DNA of 64,000 bases from Streptomyces sp. NBC_01255 (GTDB lineage Bacteria; Actinomycetota; Actinomycetes; Streptomycetales; Streptomycetaceae). The stretch is from positions 8,122,001-8,186,000 of the forward strand of contig NZ_CP108474.1 in NCBI RefSeq assembly GCF_036226445.1, in the 5' to 3' direction. The position numbers and the translations under genes were made by a program. Below the pieces are notes generated by a model. The model was not told the origin of the DNA. It was given only the letters and a program-made list of their open reading frames with translations, and did not search any database. Below are positions 13,251 to 21,449 of the stretch, in pieces; the first letter of the stretch is position 1, and each line of letters opens with the position of its first letter.

Positions 13251-13889
13251 TCATACAGCGTCTTCGTGGGCACCGAGATCCATCCGTACGTCGACGACAC
13301 CCTCCACCGCCCGCACGGCGCGGGCGAGCAGCGGAACCAGGGACCGTTCGACGAGCGCACCGCGAAGGGTGGCCACACCCTCCAGAACGGACACGTCGAG
13401 CCCTGCCGGGGCGGCCGACTCGCCGAGGATGGAACGGCGGATCTCCTCCTCGATCTCGCCGTCCGTTCGGAGGAACACCTTGAGCAGGTCGCTCCGGCTG
13501 ACGACCCCTTCCAGCATCCCGATCTCGTTCACCACCGGCAGCCGCTTCACCTTCCGGGTGGCCATGATCCGTGCCGCCTCGGCGAGCGTGGCGTCCGGGT
13601 GGACGGTGACGGCCGGACTCGACATGAGTTCGCCCGCCCGCAGGGCTCCGGCCTTGGCCGCTTCGTCGAATTCGCCCGGGCGGGGCCCGTCGAGGCGGAA
13701 CTCCTCCTTCGGCAGGAGATCCGCCTCCGACACGACTCCGACGACTCGTCCCTCTCCCTCAAGGACGGGAAGGGCACTCACCTTCCACTGGTCCAAGAGC
13801 GCGACGATCTCCTTGTAGGGCGCGTCACGGCCGATCGCGATGGCGGTGTGGGTCATGACGTCGCTGACGGTGTAGCGCGAGGCAGGCAT
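13251..13889 (-). CDS. CBS-domain pair with C-terminal BON domain
   Basis: 212-residue paralogue of the 5464-6090 protein. Two CBS motifs (VSALPVLEGEGRVVGVVS and VKRLPVVNEIGMLEGVVS) are followed by a BON domain (GVATLRGALVERS). It lies 27 bases after the cyclic-nucleotide-fold gene and 51 bases before the response regulator gene on the same strand. A nucleotide-sensing role is inferred from the CBS fold. Confidence 0.85.
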   Translation of the reverse strand: MPASRYTVSDVMTHTAIAIGRDAPYKEIVALLDQWKVSALPVLEGEGRVVGVVSEADLLPKEEFRLDGPRPGEFDEAAKAGALRAGELMSSPAVTVHPDATLAEAARIMATRKVKRLPVVNEIGMLEGVVSRSDLLKVFLRTDGEIEEEIRRSILGESAAPAGLDVSVLEGVATLRGALVERSLVPLLARAVRAVEGVVDVRMDLGAHEDAV

Positions 13890-13916
13890 GACGTTCTCCG
13901 GGGGGTGGACGATGGT

Positions 13917-14375
13917 CTACAGGCCGCTGCCGTGCGGGGCGTACAGATCGAGCAGTCGTACTCGGGCGGAGACAAGGCGACGAGCGAGCGTCTGCCCGAC
14001 GAGATGCCCGAGCGCGGAGCCGAGAGCAGGGTCGGCGTCCATCATCATGCGCACGGTCAGTGCATCGAACTCGTACGCCCGCACACGCGTCATGGCCTCC
14101 GCACCGAAGTGCCAGCGATACGGGGCGAACAGCCAAGACCATCCGAGCAGCTCACCCGCATTCACGGTGTCGATCACCGCCGGCTGTGTGCCGGGCACGG
14201 CGAAGTCCAAGGTGACCGTGCCCGTCCGAAGGATCCAGAAGCGCCGGGCGGGATCGCCCTCCTCGAACAGCCGGGTGCCTTCAGGGAGGTCCACTGGGCG
14301 GCCGCATGCCATCAGCCGTTCTTGTTGGTCGGCGGACAGAGCTGTCGTGAGCCGAGGGGAAGGAAGAGAGCTCAT
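13917..14375 (-). CDS. Cyclic-nucleotide-binding-fold protein without DNA-binding domain
   Basis: 152-residue single-domain protein. The cNMP-binding beta-roll is visible (LPEGTRLFEEGDPARRFWIL, then AGELLGWSWLFAPYRW), but no helix-turn-helix follows, so it is not a complete Crp/Fnr regulator. The phosphate-binding cassette is not clearly canonical, so ligand binding is uncertain. The ATG at 14375 is 60 bases from box 4 and leaves that box intergenic, which decides the start against an upstream extension. First gene of the unit with CBS-BON and the response regulator. Confidence 0.78.
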   Translation of the reverse strand: MSSLPSPRLTTALSADQQERLMACGRPVDLPEGTRLFEEGDPARRFWILRTGTVTLDFAVPGTQPAVIDTVNAGELLGWSWLFAPYRWHFGAEAMTRVRAYEFDALTVRMMMDADPALGSALGHLVGQTLARRLVSARVRLLDLYAPHGSGL

Positions 14376-14434
14376 CGGGGACCTCCTCGTCGGTGTCCGC
14401 CTCCAGTCTCTGCTCCACATAAGGCGGAGAGGGA

Positions 14435-14448
14435 GGGCCGGATGGCCC
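14435..14448. promoter_or_regulatory. DosR/OsdR-like operator box 4
   Basis: GGGCCGGATGGCCC, differing from box 2 at one position. It lies 60 bases upstream of the cyclic-nucleotide-fold gene that heads the unit containing the response regulator, which would make the regulator autoregulated. Confidence 0.6.
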
Positions 14449-14565
14449 CCTCTTCGCACCTCTCGGTCGCCTCTCCCCCTATCGACCGGCCGTTCACGTC
14501 AACGGGTTTCCGCGGAGGGTGGCCCCGGATGGTTCATCGCCTCGGACACGGTCGTCGGCCGACTC

Positions 14566-14763
14566 CTACAACCCCTGGGACAGCAGGAGTTCGTGCGCCA
14601 GCCGGGCTCCGCGAGCCGCCTGCTTCTCCCGGTCAGTGTCCTGGGAGGGGATGTCCTCAAGCCCTTCGGCCAGAGCTCTGACAGCCTGCGCCAGGACCTG
14701 CACCTGGTCCTCCAGGATGCGCAGCCTCTCATGTTCGTTCGGGGCGACGTTCTCGGTCATCAC
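14566..14763 (-). CDS. Small acidic helical protein, unknown function
   Basis: 65-residue protein. An AGGAGG site precedes tandem start codons GTG (14763, spacing 7) and ATG (14760, spacing 10). The middle (ERLRILEDQVQVLAQAVRAL) has leucine/valine heptad spacing and should form a short coiled coil; the C-terminus is REKQAARGARLAHELLLSQ. No family recognised with confidence; similar small proteins occur beside stress genes in actinobacteria. It lies between the P-loop kinase gene and box 4. A degenerate GGCC-rich element at 14832-14845 is 69 bases upstream. Confidence 0.6.
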   Translation of the reverse strand: MMTENVAPNEHERLRILEDQVQVLAQAVRALAEGLEDIPSQDTDREKQAARGARLAHELLLSQGL

Positions 14764-14831
14764 GGTTCGACCTCCTATGAGAGTGGGGGATGAGGAGCGG
14801 ACGCTTCCGGACGACGGCGCTGAGCGGTGAG

Positions 14832-14862
14832 GTGGCCCTGGTCCTGGAGGGCCGTATGAGCG
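14832..14862. promoter_or_regulatory. Inverted repeat upstream of the small protein gene, possible weak operator
   Basis: GGCCCT and AGGGCC pair around an 8-base loop in this short gap, and the part at 14832-14845 (GTGGCCCTGGTCCT) partly matches the DosR-type box. It sits 69-99 bases before the small gene start. It could be either a hairpin at the end of the P-loop kinase gene or a degenerate operator. Confidence 0.3.
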
Positions 14863-14869
14863 TCGTCCT

Positions 14870-16453
14870 CTAGTCCGCCGTCATGTAAGGCCGCCGGAAG
14901 ACCAAGGGGCTGGAGCCGTACGGGCGTACCGCCGCCAGCGCTTGGGCGACAGCGGCCTCCAAGGGACCGCTCGTGTCGACCGGGGCGGCCTCTGCCCAGG
15001 GCGGCTCCTGCTCGGCCATGGCGGTGGCGACGCCGAGGTCGGCGTCGGACGGTCCGGCGGCCCGGGCGTCGAGGCGGGCTGCCGTCATGTCGGGCGGGAC
15101 CTGGCAGTGCAGGGCCACGAGGTCGGCGCTCGTCTGCTCGGCCACGAGCCGGGCGGCTTCGCGTTGCCTCCCGTCCGACCAGGTGGCATCGAGGACGACG
15201 GATTCGCCACGGGCCAGCAGGACGGACGCGCGCTCGAGCAGGGTCGTGTACGTGTTCTCGCTCCATTCGGGTGTGTAGAGGCCCTCGCCAAAGGGGGCGG
15301 GAGCGGGGTGGTCGGCAGGGATGCCCGCGAGTTCCTTGCGGAGACGGTCGCTGCTGAGCAGGGTGACGCCCAAGCGGTCGGCTAGCGCGCCGGAGAGCGT
15401 GGATTTGCCGCTGCCGGGGAGTCCTCCCACGAGCGTGAGGCCGATGACGGAGGCGCGTAGGTGACGCAGAGTCGTCGTGATGAGGTGCCGTGCGGCGAGG
15501 GCGGCGCCGGGCGCACCTTGGTGTGCTTGGATCAAGACCACCTTGGCGCGGACGAAGGCGCGGTAGGCGACGTAGTGGTGGCGCAGTGAGGGGGGTGAGG
15601 GGTCGCCGGAGTACTCGATGTAGCGGGCGAGGAAGAATGCCGCGGCTTCCGGTGCGTCGAGCAGTTCGAGGTCCATGGCGAGGAAGGCGGCGTCGTCGAG
15701 GGCGTCGACGTAGCGGAGGTGGTCGTCGAACTCCAGGCAGTCCAGCACCCGGGGGCCGTCGTCGAGGCAGAAGATGTCCTCGGCGAGTAGGTCGCCGTGT
15801 CCGTCGACGATCCGGCCCTCTTCGATGCGCGTGTCGAACAACGCCTCGCGGCCTGCGAGGTACCGGCGGACCAGCTCCTCGATCTCCTCCACGCCCTCGG
15901 GCGCGTGGCCATCGGCATCGAGTGCACGAACCTGCGCGAAGCTCGCCTCCCAGCGGGAGGACAGTGCGTCCCGCGTGCCCTGCGCGTCCACGTCCGGCGT
16001 GCGGACCGCCTTCGCGTGGTGCGTGGCGAGCAGTCGCGCGACGGCCCGCAAATCATCGTCGACGACCGCGCCCTCCCGTACGAGCCGGGACAGGCGGCGC
16101 TCCACCGGCATACGACGCATCACGACGAGAGGTTCGGGTGATGAGTGCGGGACGCTCAACTCGCCCACGCCAATGTAGACGTCGGGGGCGAAGCGACGGT
16201 TGAGGGCGACCTCCCGCTCGCACGCCACTCGCCGCGCCTCGACGGTCGTGTAATCCAGGAACGTCAGGTCCACCGGCTTCTTGAGCTTGTAAGCCCGCTC
16301 GCCGACGAAGAACACCACCGCGGTGTGGGTCTCGTACACCTCCGCCCGCGGAAGCGAGCCGGCGTCGGCGCCGGAGGCGGCGGTCCGGAGCACGGACGCG
16401 TCGTCTTGACGCACTGACGTGACCGCGTCCCCGAGGCGGTTGGACTCAGCCAT
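14870..16453 (-). CDS. APH-like kinase fused to P-loop kinase (Rv2004c-type)
   Basis: 527-residue two-domain protein. The N-terminal part (about 35-300) is an aminoglycoside-phosphotransferase-like fold with HGDLLAEDIF near residue 220 as catalytic loop and LEFDDHLRYVD as metal-binding segment. The C-terminal part (about 335-520) is a P-loop kinase with GLPGSGKSTL near 343 and a zeta-toxin/gluconokinase-like layout. M. tuberculosis Rv2004c has the same fusion and belongs to the DosR regulon. Substrate unknown. It starts 8 bases inside the end of the degenerate stress-protein gene, so both are probably co-transcribed. Confidence 0.85.
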   Translation of the reverse strand: MAESNRLGDAVTSVRQDDASVLRTAASGADAGSLPRAEVYETHTAVVFFVGERAYKLKKPVDLTFLDYTTVEARRVACEREVALNRRFAPDVYIGVGELSVPHSSPEPLVVMRRMPVERRLSRLVREGAVVDDDLRAVARLLATHHAKAVRTPDVDAQGTRDALSSRWEASFAQVRALDADGHAPEGVEEIEELVRRYLAGREALFDTRIEEGRIVDGHGDLLAEDIFCLDDGPRVLDCLEFDDHLRYVDALDDAAFLAMDLELLDAPEAAAFFLARYIEYSGDPSPPSLRHHYVAYRAFVRAKVVLIQAHQGAPGAALAARHLITTTLRHLRASVIGLTLVGGLPGSGKSTLSGALADRLGVTLLSSDRLRKELAGIPADHPAPAPFGEGLYTPEWSENTYTTLLERASVLLARGESVVLDATWSDGRQREAARLVAEQTSADLVALHCQVPPDMTAARLDARAAGPSDADLGVATAMAEQEPPWAEAAPVDTSGPLEAAVAQALAAVRPYGSSPLVFRRPYMTAD

Positions 16454-17156
16454 GGTGAACGACGGCGACAGGACGGCGGACGTGGTGAGGGGATGCCTGA
16501 GTCACCGAGCCGAGGGGCGTCGCGAGGGCGGGACGGCGCTCGCGTCGGCCGACGACCTGTAGCTCGGCTCCCTCTGCGGCACTCACGACAGCCTCGGCCG
16601 GGCCTTTCAGCCGCACGGCATCGGCCGGCTCCGCATTCGGGAACTTCTCGCGCCAGGGACGAAGACCCTGACCCGGCTGCCTCTGCGCGTCATCCGTGAT
16701 GTCGTCGGTGACGTCGTGGCCCAGGCCCAAAGGCGTGTGCGCATGAATCGGCTGGCTCCGGCCGTGGACGGCCTGGAGAGGAACGCCGCGTGCCGAGGTG
16801 GCGCCGATGGCGAGCAGGTCGTCGCACGAGCCGTACCGTTTCAGCGCGACCACGAGGCCGGCCCGAGCGGACGACGGCGCGGCTTCGCGGGCCTCGCCAC
16901 GGACCAGCACCTCGGGCCGTGCGGCACGTGCCACGACAGCCGGACTTGCGGAGCTCACGGCGGGAGTCAGGCCGAGTGAACCGAGCACCGGCTGCTCGGA
17001 CTCCGAGGCCACCCTCTGCGGGGCGTTCCGGGCGTCGTCGGCAACCAGGTTGCCGACGTTCGCGAGACCCGGGACGAGCTCCTTGAGGTGCGTCTGCTCT
17101 TGGTGCACGAGGCGTTTCGCCCAGCCATCGAGGCCGACCGTGAAGACTGGCTCCAT
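16446..17156 (-). pseudogene. Degenerate universal stress protein
   Basis: An open frame of 236 codons that keeps pieces of a tandem UspA protein: start MEPVFTVGLDG, then a jump straight to WAKRLVHQEQ, so most of domain 1 including its core helices is missing. Later pieces such as VVARAARPEVLVRG, SARGVPLQAVHGRSQPIHAH and QVVGRRERRPALATPLGSV are recognisable domain-2 elements with unusual substitutions (Pro, Gln, Arg at core positions). The frame is intact, which may mean in-frame deletion, but normal UspA length is near 290 and the ATP signature is broken. A degraded box-like element (17214-17227) lies 58 bases upstream. Confidence 0.6.
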
Positions 17157-17213
17157 GGCGATTGCCTCCGTCTCGTACGACTCCGGGTAGGACGGGCGGA
17201 CGTCGGCAGCTGA

Positions 17214-17227
17214 CGGCCGAAGCTCAC
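17214..17227. promoter_or_regulatory. Possible decayed DosR/OsdR-like box
   Basis: CGGCCGAAGCTCAC keeps the left half of the GGGCCGAATGGCCC motif (about 9 of 14 positions) at 58 bases from the degenerate stress-protein start, the same distance seen for box 4. Very tentative. Confidence 0.25.
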
Positions 17228-17756
17228 CGTTCCTATGCTCCGAGGAGTACCGCAGATCATCGTGCCGCGCACGCGGGCGGCGTGGTGACCCGGCTCGGAA
17301 TTGGGGTGGGCTTGATCCCCTGCGCCGCCCGTGTTCGGCGACCTTTCCCGCTTGCCTCTGCGAGGCGCGGATTTCGGCCGGCACGCCACCCCGATCGTGG
17401 ACTGACGGCCACGTCATGGCGGTACGGACTGCTTGTTCGGGTTCCTGCCGCAGACCGTCGCGTCCAGCGTCGGAGTCACAGGGGCGCGGACCAAGAGAAG
17501 GCCTTCTTGAAGGCCTCTCCCTTACCCCGCTGATCCGTACAGATCACTTTACGAGCCGTGCTGACCAGCAACTTTGCGTGGATCCCGAGTTTCATGATGA
17601 CGCTCACGAATGGCCCAGCAGCCCTGGCATCACCCTCGCCGGCGGCGCCACCGACGCCCGGGCACCCTCCACGGGACAGAGGACACCGGCATGGGCCTAG
17701 GGCGTCTGGTCGATGTGTGATCACGAAGGTCGGTGGCGTCCCTGAGGGGGGACCGA
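17228..17756. other. Gene-poor stretch downstream of the flavodoxin gene
   Basis: About 530 bases without a convincing gene. Short frames exist on both strands but lack an RBS and show no recognisable domain. A minus-strand segment near 17530-17600 (VSVIMKLGIHAKLLVSTARKV) reads somewhat like protein and could be a gene remnant. GTCCC and GGGAC arms at 17738-17753 may form a weak hairpin just after the flavodoxin stop. Confidence 0.4.
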
Positions 17757-18302
17757 TCAGGCGACCTGGAGGGCCGCTCCCCACGCCCTCGCGCGATCCC
17801 TTTCGCCCTCACGCAGCGGCCCTTCGGTGTCCTCGATGATGAACCCTTCAGGTTCCGCGACGAGTTCATAGCCATGGCCGCGCAGCCGACGCGCGATGCC
17901 GCCGGCGGCGGCGCCGGCCAGACGCATGTCCGCCCGGGTGTCGAAGGCAGCGGCAGCATGGGTACCGGTGTGGGCCTTCGGGAGCGTGTCGTGGAACCAG
18001 TCGCGGACGCCAGGGCCTTCGGCGCCCTCCTCGGGGACGAAGGCACGCTCCTCCTTCTCGGCCTCCTTTTCCTCGGACTTCAGTCCCATCTTCCGGCTCA
18101 TCCCGGTGGTCATGCCCCGCATATGAGTCGGCCCGCCGACGACCAGGAGGTCGGTGGGACCGATGCGTTCGGGCAGCGCGTCGGCGACTGCCACGCACTC
18201 GACCTCGGCGTCCGGGTGCGCCTCCTTCACTCCCTCTCCGATCGCGTCAGCGATCTCGCGCGTGTTGCCGAACAGGCTCTCGTACACGATCACGGCACGC
18301 AT
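17757..18302 (-). CDS. Flavodoxin-domain protein
   Basis: 181-residue flavodoxin-fold protein that should bind FMN and carry electrons. The phosphate-binding loop is YESLFGNTREIADAI near residues 8-22, followed by VVGGPTHMRGM, a typical isoalloxazine loop. A charged insertion (KSEEKEAEKEER) around 85-97 is unusual for short flavodoxins. Either ATG 18302 or GTG 18305 could start it. It follows the SRPBCC-like gene by 14 bases and probably shares its box-5 promoter. Redox partner unknown; the Acg-like protein of the same island is a candidate flavin context. Confidence 0.8.
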   Translation of the reverse strand: MRAVIVYESLFGNTREIADAIGEGVKEAHPDAEVECVAVADALPERIGPTDLLVVGGPTHMRGMTTGMSRKMGLKSEEKEAEKEERAFVPEEGAEGPGVRDWFHDTLPKAHTGTHAAAAFDTRADMRLAGAAAGGIARRLRGHGYELVAEPEGFIIEDTEGPLREGERDRARAWGAALQVA

Positions 18303-18316
18303 CACGCCTCATCTCC

Positions 18317-18952
18317 TCAGGTGCTTCGTTCTCCGGCCTCAGCGGCCTTCTCGATCGACCGCAGCGCCCCGCGCAGCACGATGCCGACGCCCGGGGAGAC
18401 CAGCGTCCAGTAGCGGCCGAACCGTGTGGTGGAATCCGGGTCGGTGCAGGCGGTGCGCGCCTCGTAGGTCAGGAGGGACTGCCGCGCACCGTAAGGGTGG
18501 ACGACGAAGGCGGCCGCCATCTTCGCCCAGCCGGGCTCGTCGAAGCCCGCGTAGTCACCTGGTTCGACATGGCGCCACTCGATGGTGGGCTTCCACACCT
18601 TGCCGACCGCGCCGAAGACGATCTCGCGGCCCGCGCGCTCACCCAGGGGAACCCAGGGCTGGGCCTCGGGATCCCCCTGATCACCACCCGCGACGGTGTC
18701 GAACAGATCGGACACCCGCATCGAAGGCGGTGTGACCACGGGCCGACGGCGCATCCGGTCCGGCACTCCACGCGCCCACATGACCGCGTCGAACAGCGGC
18801 GAGTGGATGGACAGCATGTCCAGATCACGGGCTGCGCCGTACACGACGTCCGGCGCGGCGGCGATTACCGCGCACTCCAGGCGGGAGAACCGGAAATCGG
18901 GCAGAACTGCGTCGAGCAAGAGGGGCTCGGCGACGCTCAGGTCGGCATTCAT
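18317..18952 (-). CDS. SRPBCC-like hypothetical protein
   Basis: 211-residue cytoplasmic protein without signal or membrane segments. The pattern CAVIAAAPDVVYGAARDLDM near residue 27, and a C-terminal helix after SPGVGIVLRGAL, suggest a helix-grip (START/SRPBCC) lipid- or ligand-binding fold; this is inference from pattern only. A GGGAGG site precedes the ATG at 18952, which decides the start against an upstream open extension to 19189. First gene of the pair with the flavodoxin; box 5 is 57 bases upstream. Confidence 0.65.
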   Translation of the reverse strand: MNADLSVAEPLLLDAVLPDFRFSRLECAVIAAAPDVVYGAARDLDMLSIHSPLFDAVMWARGVPDRMRRRPVVTPPSMRVSDLFDTVAGGDQGDPEAQPWVPLGERAGREIVFGAVGKVWKPTIEWRHVEPGDYAGFDEPGWAKMAAAFVVHPYGARQSLLTYEARTACTDPDSTTRFGRYWTLVSPGVGIVLRGALRSIEKAAEAGERST

Positions 18953-19008
18953 GAGTACCTCCCGGAATCCGACACCACCAGTCTGATCCACAGGACACGC
19001 ACCTCGCT

Positions 19009-19025
19009 GGGGTCGAACGGTCCCC
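19009..19025. promoter_or_regulatory. DosR/OsdR-like operator box 5
   Basis: GGGGTCGAACGGTCCCC shares 11 of 14 core positions with box 2 and has near-symmetric arms. It is 57 bases before the SRPBCC-like gene and also lies in the otherwise empty 19.0-19.2 kb gap. It marks the right border of the dormancy-type island. Confidence 0.5.
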
Positions 19026-19218
19026 ACTTGCATCGCGATCGTCGCCGCCTCCTCCACGGCGGCACATCTCGCTTGAGGCGGAAGCGGCTTCGACGATGCG
19101 CTCACGGCCCGAATCGCCGTGCCCGCTTGGCGTCCTTGCCGCCGTGAAGTGGGTCGGTGGGGCCAGATCCTGCCCGTCAGGTTCGCCAACGCGACGGACA
19201 GGATCTGGGGTTCATGGA

Positions 19219-19258
19219 AGAGACCGCTAGCGCGGGCATACCACCAGAGCTGGTCTCT
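19219..19258 (-). terminator. Hairpin after trxB
   Basis: AGAGACC (19219-19225) and GGTCTCT (19252-19258) form a 7-base-pair stem directly after the trxB stop on the minus strand. The loop is long (26 bases) and no T-run is obvious, so it is a tentative terminator. The rest of 18953-19267, apart from box 5, shows nothing recognisable. Confidence 0.35.
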
Positions 19259-19267
19259 GCGGCCGGC

Positions 19268-20275
19268 TCAGACCGTGGCCGGGACGATTTCCGTCGTCTT
19301 GGCGCTGTCTGCGAGGGCGGCAAGAAAGCGCTCCGTGTCCAGAGCCGCCTGGCAGCCACTGGCAGCGGCCGTTATGGCCTGGCGGTAGGTGTGGTCGACG
19401 ACGTCGCCGGCGGCGAAGACGCCGGGCAGGTTCGTACGGGTGGAGGACGCCTCGACCTTGATGTAGCCCTCATCATCCAGGTCGACCTGGTCGGTGAAGA
19501 GCTCGGTGCGCGGGTCGTGGCCGATGGCGATGAAGAGGCCGGTTACCGCCAGGTCGCGGGTCTTGCCGGTGATGCTGTCGCGCAGGGCGACTCCGGCGAG
19601 CATGCCGTTCTCCGCCTTGATCTCGGCGATCTCGCTGTCGAAGGCGAAGGAGATCTTGTCGTCGGCGAAGGCGCGGTTCTGCATGGCCTTGGAGGCGCGC
19701 AGGGTCGAGCGGCGGTGGACGACGGTGACGGAGCGGGCGAAGCGGGTGAGGAAGGTGGCTTCCTCCATGGCGGTGTCGCCGCCGCCGACCACGACGATGT
19801 CGCGGCCCTTGAAGAAGAAGCCGTCGCAGGTGGCGCACCACGAGACGCCGCGGCCCGAGAGCTCGTCCTCGTTGGGGAGGCCGAGCTTGCGGTAGCCGGA
19901 GCCGGTCGCGATGATCACGGCCTTGGCGCGGTGGACCGTTCCCTCGGAGTCGGTGACGGTCTTGATATCGCCGGTCAGGTCGACGGAGACGATGTCGTCG
20001 TCGATCATCTCGGCGCCGAAGCGCTCGGCCTGGGCCCGCATGTTGTCCATGAGATCCGGGCCGTCGATGCCTGTGGGGAAGCCGGGGAAGTTCTCGACCT
20101 CGGTCGTCGTGGTCAGGGACCCGCCGACGAAGATCGAGCTGCCGAAGAGCAGGGGCTTGAGCTGGGCGCGGGCGGTGTAGAGGGCGGCGGTATATCCGGC
20201 GGGGCCGGAGCCTATGACGATGACCTCACGGACGTCGTCGGCGGTGGTCGCGGTCGGGTCGGTCACTGAGGTCAC
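19268..20275 (-). CDS. trxB: Thioredoxin reductase of the ars operon (ArsT)
   Basis: 335-residue FAD- and NADPH-dependent thioredoxin reductase. FAD motif GSGPAGYTAALYTA near residue 22, redox-active CATC near 145-148, NADPH motif VGGGDTAMEEA, and C-terminal FAD motif GVFAAGDVVDHTYRQA. It starts in the stop of arsC (GTGA), so the two are coupled; in Streptomyces ars operons such as pHZ227 the equivalent gene is arsT, regenerating thioredoxin for arsenate reduction. In the right-hand copy only its first codons survive (to 41145). No separate thioredoxin gene is visible in the window. Confidence 0.92.
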   Translation of the reverse strand: MTSVTDPTATTADDVREVIVIGSGPAGYTAALYTARAQLKPLLFGSSIFVGGSLTTTTEVENFPGFPTGIDGPDLMDNMRAQAERFGAEMIDDDIVSVDLTGDIKTVTDSEGTVHRAKAVIIATGSGYRKLGLPNEDELSGRGVSWCATCDGFFFKGRDIVVVGGGDTAMEEATFLTRFARSVTVVHRRSTLRASKAMQNRAFADDKISFAFDSEIAEIKAENGMLAGVALRDSITGKTRDLAVTGLFIAIGHDPRTELFTDQVDLDDEGYIKVEASSTRTNLPGVFAAGDVVDHTYRQAITAAASGCQAALDTERFLAALADSAKTTEIVPATV

Positions 20276-20688
20276 GCCTCCTTCTTCGCGTCGATCTCGG
20301 CGATGAGGCCCTCGATGAGGACCTTGATCTCGTCGCGGATGGGGCGGACGGCATCGACGCCCTGGCCGGCCGGGTCCTCCAGGGCCCAGTCGAGGTACTT
20401 CTTGCCCGGGAAGATCGGGCAGGCGTCGCCGCAGCCCATGGTGATGACGTAGTCGGACGCCTGGACGGCCTCGGTGGTCAGCACCTTCGGCTTCTGGTCG
20501 GAGATGTCGACGCCGACCTCGGCCATGGCCTCGACCGCGGCCGGGTTGACCTGGTCGCCCGGGATCGAGCCGGCGGAGCGGACCTCGATGCGGTCGCCGG
20601 CGAGGTGGTTCAGGAACCCGGCGGCCATCTGGGAGCGGCCGGCGTTGTGGACGCAGACGAAGAGCACGGAGGCGAGCGGAGCGGTCAT
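20272..20688 (-). CDS. arsC: Arsenate reductase, low-molecular-weight phosphatase type
   Basis: 138-residue enzyme reducing arsenate to arsenite. The P-loop VCVHNAGRS contains the nucleophile Cys12, and MGCGDACP supplies Cys86 and Cys90 for the disulfide cascade, as in thioredoxin-linked ArsC. The coupled thioredoxin reductase gene downstream supports a thioredoxin-dependent mechanism. Its protein is identical to the copy at 40714-41130. Reads leftward from the divergent arsR promoter after the arsC fusion gene; gap to that gene 49 bases. Confidence 0.93.
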   Translation of the reverse strand: MTAPLASVLFVCVHNAGRSQMAAGFLNHLAGDRIEVRSAGSIPGDQVNPAAVEAMAEVGVDISDQKPKVLTTEAVQASDYVITMGCGDACPIFPGKKYLDWALEDPAGQGVDAVRPIRDEIKVLIEGLIAEIDAKKEA

Positions 20689-20737
20689 CGGTTCTTCCTT
20701 AGGCAGGGATGGAGCATGGCGCGGGGACGGGGGAGCT

Positions 20738-21370
20738 TCAGGTGCCGGCCAGGGTGTCCAGCAGGGTGGTGATCCGGGTGTCGATGGCGTCGCGGATGGA
20801 GCGCACGACCGCGATCGGGGCGCCGCCGGGGTCCGGGACGGGCCAGTCCAGGTAGCGGTGGCCGGGCACCACGGGGCAGGCGTCGCCGCAGCCCATGGTG
20901 ATCACGATGTCGGCGGCCTGGACGACCTCGTCGGTCAGCGGTTTGGGGTAGACCTCGTCGAGTGGGACGCCGGCCTCGGTGAGGGCCTGGAGCACGTGGG
21001 GGTCGACGGCGCCCGAAGGGTGGGTGCCGGCGGAGGAGACGATGACGTCGTCCCCGGCCCGGTGGGCCAGCAGGGCGGCCGCCATCTGCGATCGCCCGGC
21101 GTTCTGGCTGCACACGAAAAGCACCCGCGGCCGTTCGCTGGTTGCGCTCTCGACGTGCGCCAGTGCATCCAGGCGCTCGGCGGCGCATCGCTCCGCGAGC
21201 ACGACGAGGTGGGTGCGGACGTGCGCGTTCGCGGCGAGCTGCTCGTAGGAGTCGGCGATCAGCCGCTGTACCGTCTCCACGGAGTACCGGCCCTGGTGAC
21301 GCATGGCGAGGCGGGCGACACCGGCCGCGAGATGTTCGTCGGGAAGGACCGGGTACGGGGACTCGGCCAT
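20738..21370 (-). CDS. Arsenate reductase with N-terminal three-helix-bundle domain
   Basis: 210-residue protein. Residues 8-70 (VETVQRLIADSYEQLAANA core) form a helical three-helix-bundle dimerisation domain; residues 82-205 are a second LMW-phosphatase-type ArsC with P-loop VCSQNAGRS (Cys87) and MGCGDACP (Cys161, Cys165). The ATG at 21370 is the start giving the conserved MAES opening. First gene of the leftward ars unit, divergent from arsR. A free-standing version of the N-terminal domain is encoded at 57431-57637. The right-hand copy has lost the catalytic domain by deletion (40353-40667). Confidence 0.87.
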   Translation of the reverse strand: MAESPYPVLPDEHLAAGVARLAMRHQGRYSVETVQRLIADSYEQLAANAHVRTHLVVLAERCAAERLDALAHVESATSERPRVLFVCSQNAGRSQMAAALLAHRAGDDVIVSSAGTHPSGAVDPHVLQALTEAGVPLDEVYPKPLTDEVVQAADIVITMGCGDACPVVPGHRYLDWPVPDPGGAPIAVVRSIRDAIDTRITTLLDTLAGT

Positions 21371-21415
21371 GGCGAGAACCCCCTTCGGCGGGTTCAAAGA
21401 GGTCAGCCCAGGCTG

Positions 21416-21447
21416 GTATCAGCTGCGGGTGATGTGAGAGTATCAGC
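21416..21447. promoter_or_regulatory. Divergent ars promoter/operator with repeated GTATCAGC
   Basis: GTATCAGC occurs at 21416-21423 and 21440-21447, just before arsR and within the gap to the arsC fusion. The spacing of 24 bases suggests two ArsR contacts on both divergent promoters. The same arrangement is present, inverted, near 40277-40307. Confidence 0.5.
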
Positions 21448-21449
21448 AC

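Noticed and set aside
13917..14375. Full Crp/Fnr transcription factor
   Set aside because: The protein ends after the cyclic-nucleotide fold; no helix-turn-helix is present.
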